DNA of 64,000 bases from Gadus chalcogrammus (lineage: Eukaryota > Chordata > Actinopteri > Gadiformes > Gadidae): contig NC_079415.1 of the NCBI RefSeq assembly GCF_026213295.1, forward strand, positions 35,182,136-35,246,135, read 5' to 3'. The number at the start of each line of letters is the position of its first letter. The stretch's first letter is position 1. The translations under genes were made by a program, and so were the position numbers. This document shows, in pieces, positions 60,219-64,000 of the stretch. Under the pieces are notes generated by a model, which was not told where the DNA came from, searched no databases, and worked only from the letters and a program-made list of their open reading frames with translations.

Positions 60219-63200
60219 TCTTCTTCTTCTTCTTCTTGGGGTTTATCGGCGGTTGGCATCCACAACTTGGTGCATTACCGCCCTCTTCTGATCCAGTTAA
60301 TGAATCAAAAAACAAAAATATCCAAACACTCACTCATTCACACCTTCTTTCTACTCTATATCCTACCATATAACCCTGTTTCTCTCAAAAAGCCAAACAA
60401 TACTTTTAAACAATTCCTCTTCTTTAAACTTAAAATACTTTCCAAAGTATACTCCTGTATACCCAATTCTCTCAATTGATTTTTCATACTTTCCCTCTCC
60501 ATCCCATAACCACTACAGTTCATTAAAACATGTTCCACTGTCTCCTCTACCTGGCACCCCTCACATAATCCAGTGGGGTGTTTTCCTATCAAATTCATTG
60601 TTTTATTTAGTGCACTGTGCCCCAACCTTAACCTAATCAAAATTTGTTCATCCTTCCTCTGACCACTATACCTTATTTTATCATTAACACTTTTTTGAAT
60701 ATTATATAAATATCTCCCTTTCTCCTCACTGTCCCATTTGTCTTGCCACATCTTGTTAACTTTTCCCCATATCAGGCTTTTAACTTCTGCCTTACTTAAA
60801 CTGATATTCATTTCTACTTTTTCCTTCTCCAATGCCTTCTTCGCCATCTTATCGGCTTTCTCATTTCCCTTCACCCCTACATGAGCTGGAACCCATAAAA
60901 AATGTATTTGCCTCCCCTGCTGAACGATTCTCGTAATCGACTGTAGAACTTCATACAACAAACCTTGGCGACTACTTGAATAAAAAGACCTCATACTTGC
61001 CAAAACTGATGCTGAATCTGTACAGATCACAATTTTTCCAACTGAACTTGATTCCACCCATTTTAAAGCGACCAGCACCCCCAACATCTCCACTGTATAA
61101 ACGCTTAAATTATCTGATGTTCTTCTATTAAACTCTATTCTTTTTGATGGAACAACTACTCCAAACCCTGTCGCTCCTGTCTCAGGTTGTTTGGCACCAT
61201 CTGTAAAAACATGAACATACTCACTGTACTCTATAAGAAGATGAATATTAAAAACACTAGCCAGGTCTTTCTGTTCTCTCTCTCTCTTCTTTATACCCAA
61301 CACAAACCAGTCCACCTCTGGCCACACCATCCTCCATGGCGGCATTAATGGATATACCACTGTTGGACTAAGCTTCAATTCACCCACACCAAACTCTTTC
61401 GCTATATCATTCCCCACCCGACCAAAATGATTCCTCTCACACTTCCCATAAACCCAGCACTCTTTCAACACTCCTTTTGTGGGGTGAGACTCACTGTGCC
61501 CTCGCAGATTAGCCCAATAGTTCCCCATCAAATGTTTCCTTCTCAACTCCAGTGGCATTTCCCCCATTTCTACCTGCAGAGCAGGCACTGGTGATGATTT
61601 AAAAGCCCCACTGCATACCCTTAATGCCTTAGCCTGAATCACGTCCAGCTTTCTCAAGAGAGACACTGCGGCTGACCCATACACTATACACCCATAATCA
61701 AACACAGATCTAATCATAGCTACATATATAGTCTTTAAAGCTGAACAGCTCGCTCCCCAATCCCTACCAGTCAAACATCTCATCACATTTATTACCTTTT
61801 TGCATTTATCCTCAATCATCCTAATATGGTCTGCCCACGTTACCCTAGAATCAAAAATAACTCCCAAATATTTAAATGAGCCAACTCTTTCCAACTCTTT
61901 CCCATACATCCTCAATTTCATCCCATCCTCAATTCTTTTCCTAGTGAAAAATACAGTTTGCGTTTTCTCTACCGAAAATCTGCACCCCCAGTCAAATCCC
62001 CACTCTGTCACCCCATCAATTGCAGACTGGACTTTACTAATAATATGCATCACATTTCTTCCCCTTTTCCACAAAGCCCCATCGTCTGCAAACAGAGAAC
62101 TTCCTATATCCTCTGGTACCTTTGAAAAAACATCATTTATCATGATTATAAATAATAAAGGACTAATTACACTTCCTTGAAGAGTGCCATTCCCCACCAT
62201 ATACTTATTTGACAATTCAGACCCAATCCGGACTTGTATTTTTCTGTCAAACAAAAATTTCTTTATCCAGTTAAAAACCCTTCCACCTACCCCCATATTA
62301 TACAACTTAATTAACTAACCTTCCCTCCACATCATGTCATATGCTTTTTCGATATCAAAAAACACTACCACCACTGACTCTTTGTTTGCCTGTGCTTTCC
62401 GTATCTCATTTTCAAGCCTTACCACTACATCCATTGTATGTCTCCCTTTTCTGAAACCACTTGACAACTTGTCAACAACCCTTTCTTCTCAAGCTCATAC
62501 GTTAACCTTTCTGTCACTGTCAATCTCTCCATTATTTTACATATGTTAGACGTTAATGCTATTGGCCTATAACTAGAAGGTTTACCTGGATCTTTCCCTG
62601 GTTTCCTAATCGGAATCACCACCGCTTCCTTCCATACACTTGGTAACTTTCCCTCCACCCATACTCTATTATATAGTTCTAACAATTTTTCCATTCCTCT
62701 TTCTCCTAGATGTTTTAACATTACATAGATCACCTGATCTCCCCCTGGAGCTGAGGGCTTTGCTTTTTTAATTGCTCTCACAAGCTCTGCCATTGTAAAT
62801 CCATCATCTATTTTCTCCCTAGTATCTACTCTCCTAACTAGCACATCAGGATAATTACTCAAAGTAACTTCTCTTCTCCTTCTCCCTTCCACTTTCAACT
62901 GATCAACACTATGCACCTTAGCAAAAGATTTGGCCATCAAATCAGCCTTATCTTTATCACATATAGCAGTTTGCTCCTCTAACGTAATCACTGGGTACTC
63001 CCACTCTCTTCTATCTCCTCCCATCTTCCTTATCATTCCCCACACTTCTCCTACCGGTGTTGTTCTTCCTATCTTACCACAAAACTGTCTCCAGCTTACC
63101 CTCTGTGTTCTCTTTGTAACTCTCTTTACCAGTGCCTGTGCCCTCTGATACTCCACCAAACTTTGTGTATTATGCTCTCTTTTGACTTTCCTAAATGCTT

Positions 63201-64000
63201 TGTTTCGGGCTTTAACTGCCTTGGAACACTCCTCTGTCCACCAAGGAACTAACTTCCTATCCCTTCTATTTTTACTTCTTGGAATAGATTTACTTGCTGC
63301 AGCAATAATTGCTGATGTAACACTGTTATTTACTGTATCTATATCTCCACTAGTAACAACTGAAACCATAACTTCTTCACTGACCAACTTAAATATACCC
63401 CAATCTGCTTTACTATACACCCATTTCTGAATTACATTTCCAACAATCACTTCTCCTCTTCCTCCTACTGAACAAAGTAACACATAGTGGTCACTACCTA
63501 AAGATTTACCTGTCAAAACCTCCCAGTTACTGATCCCTGCCAAACTTACTGACACCAACGTCAGATCCAACACTGACTCATTACTTGTTCTTATATCCAT
63601 CCTTGTCCCCCTCCCATCATTCAAACAAACAAGATTATTGTCCTCCATGAACTCTTCAATCACTTTCCCATTCGTGTCTGTATGATTCCCTCCCCACATT
63701 GTGTTATGAGCATTGAAGTCTGCACACCATATTATCCTGTGTCTTTCTATACCTTTAATCCTAACTAGTTTATCATTCTCTAACCTTTGACATGGATTAT
63801 AGTAATTAACAACAACAAACTCCTCTCCCCCCCTCCCATACCTCCACCACTATATACTCTTGTTCCGTTCCAATATCTAATACCCTGTATGATATACCTT
63901 GCTTGATAAATGTTACACACCCTCCACCAACCCCTTCACCTTCACTCCTGTCTCTTCTTATACCTACATATCCATAGATAATAAAATCTAACACTGGTTT
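60219..64000 (-). mobile_element. I-clade LINE, continues beyond the window
   Basis: The minus-strand element has its 3' end at about 60219, with a (GAA)n tail and conserved 3' block. It runs off the window inside the endonuclease domain, so its 5' part is unseen. Confidence 0.88.
60356..63994 (-). pseudogene. LINE ORF2: endonuclease, reverse transcriptase, RNase H (partial, broken)
   Basis: Frame 1 (from beyond 63994 to 63806) has the start of an APE-type endonuclease. Frame 2 (63699-62425) holds its end (GSDHY) and the RT palm start (VIPIRKPGKD, YRPIALTSN). Frame 3 (62305-60356) holds RT with GTLQGSVISPLLF and FADDGAL, thumb, an RNase H with VFTDGAKQ, CTDSASVLA and VPAHVGVKGNEKAD, and a terminal CEGC..H zinc-like motif. 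Breaks lie near 63800 and 62310-62430. It would catalyse target-primed reverse transcription if intact; the short tail at 781-822 comes from this family. Confidence 0.87.

Overview
The window looks like teleost fish genomic DNA. It has spliced genes with GT-AG introns, long CA/TG, AT and TTC microsatellites, GEKPY-linker C2H2 zinc-finger arrays, and many fish-type mobile elements (Polinton/Maverick, class I-like ERV, hAT, Harbinger, I-clade and L2-clade LINEs). The zinc-finger leader exons made me think of clupeiform fish, but that is only an impression. No ordinary single-copy host gene was recognised; the host-like content is a degenerating zinc-finger gene cluster.

LEFT (about 1-29.2 kb): a Polinton/Maverick (adintovirus-like) element with inverted ends at 976-1144 and 28954-29151. 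Its rightward genes are an unknown protein (1220-2050), a second unknown gene split by an ERV (2289-2835), a small possible Bcl-2-like protein (10227-10634), integrase, penton-like capsid protein, a pVI/pX-like protein, major capsid protein and adenain-type protease. Its leftward genes are two conserved unknown proteins, the packaging ATPase, protein-primed DNA polymerase B, and a spliced gene with at least four exons (22094-23820). The element is dead or dependent on others. PolB carries a duplication, an in-frame stop and a frameshift. The major capsid gene appears to have lost its middle in frame, and gene 2 is interrupted. Nested inside are a 7.3-kb defective ERV (2836-10139; near-identical LTRs, 5-bp target duplication), a 0.5-kb hAT MITE touching the PolB start (21323-21809), and a 3.4-kb hAT element with an apparently intact three-exon transposase (24429-27875). 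Removing these leaves about 17 kb, a normal Polinton size.

MIDDLE (29.2-45.6 kb): a Harbinger-like element with a hAT nested in it, a zinc-finger gene whose array is broken by a stop (copy A), extra copies of its leader exons, a hAT remnant with perfect 8-bp target duplications, THAP-exon repeats, and a truncated I-clade LINE bearing a telomere-like patch.

RIGHT (45.6-64 kb): two convergent spliced genes. One encodes a P2X7-type ballast domain (45733-46878, one stop). The other is a 12-exon THAP plus transposase-like gene (52055 down to 47372, one frameshift). Then comes the second zinc-finger copy (B), part of a segmental duplication of the 34.5-38 kb region and also carrying a stop; an L2-type LINE whose empty site survives in copy A; a hAT MITE; two palindromic MITEs; and an I-clade LINE running off the right edge.
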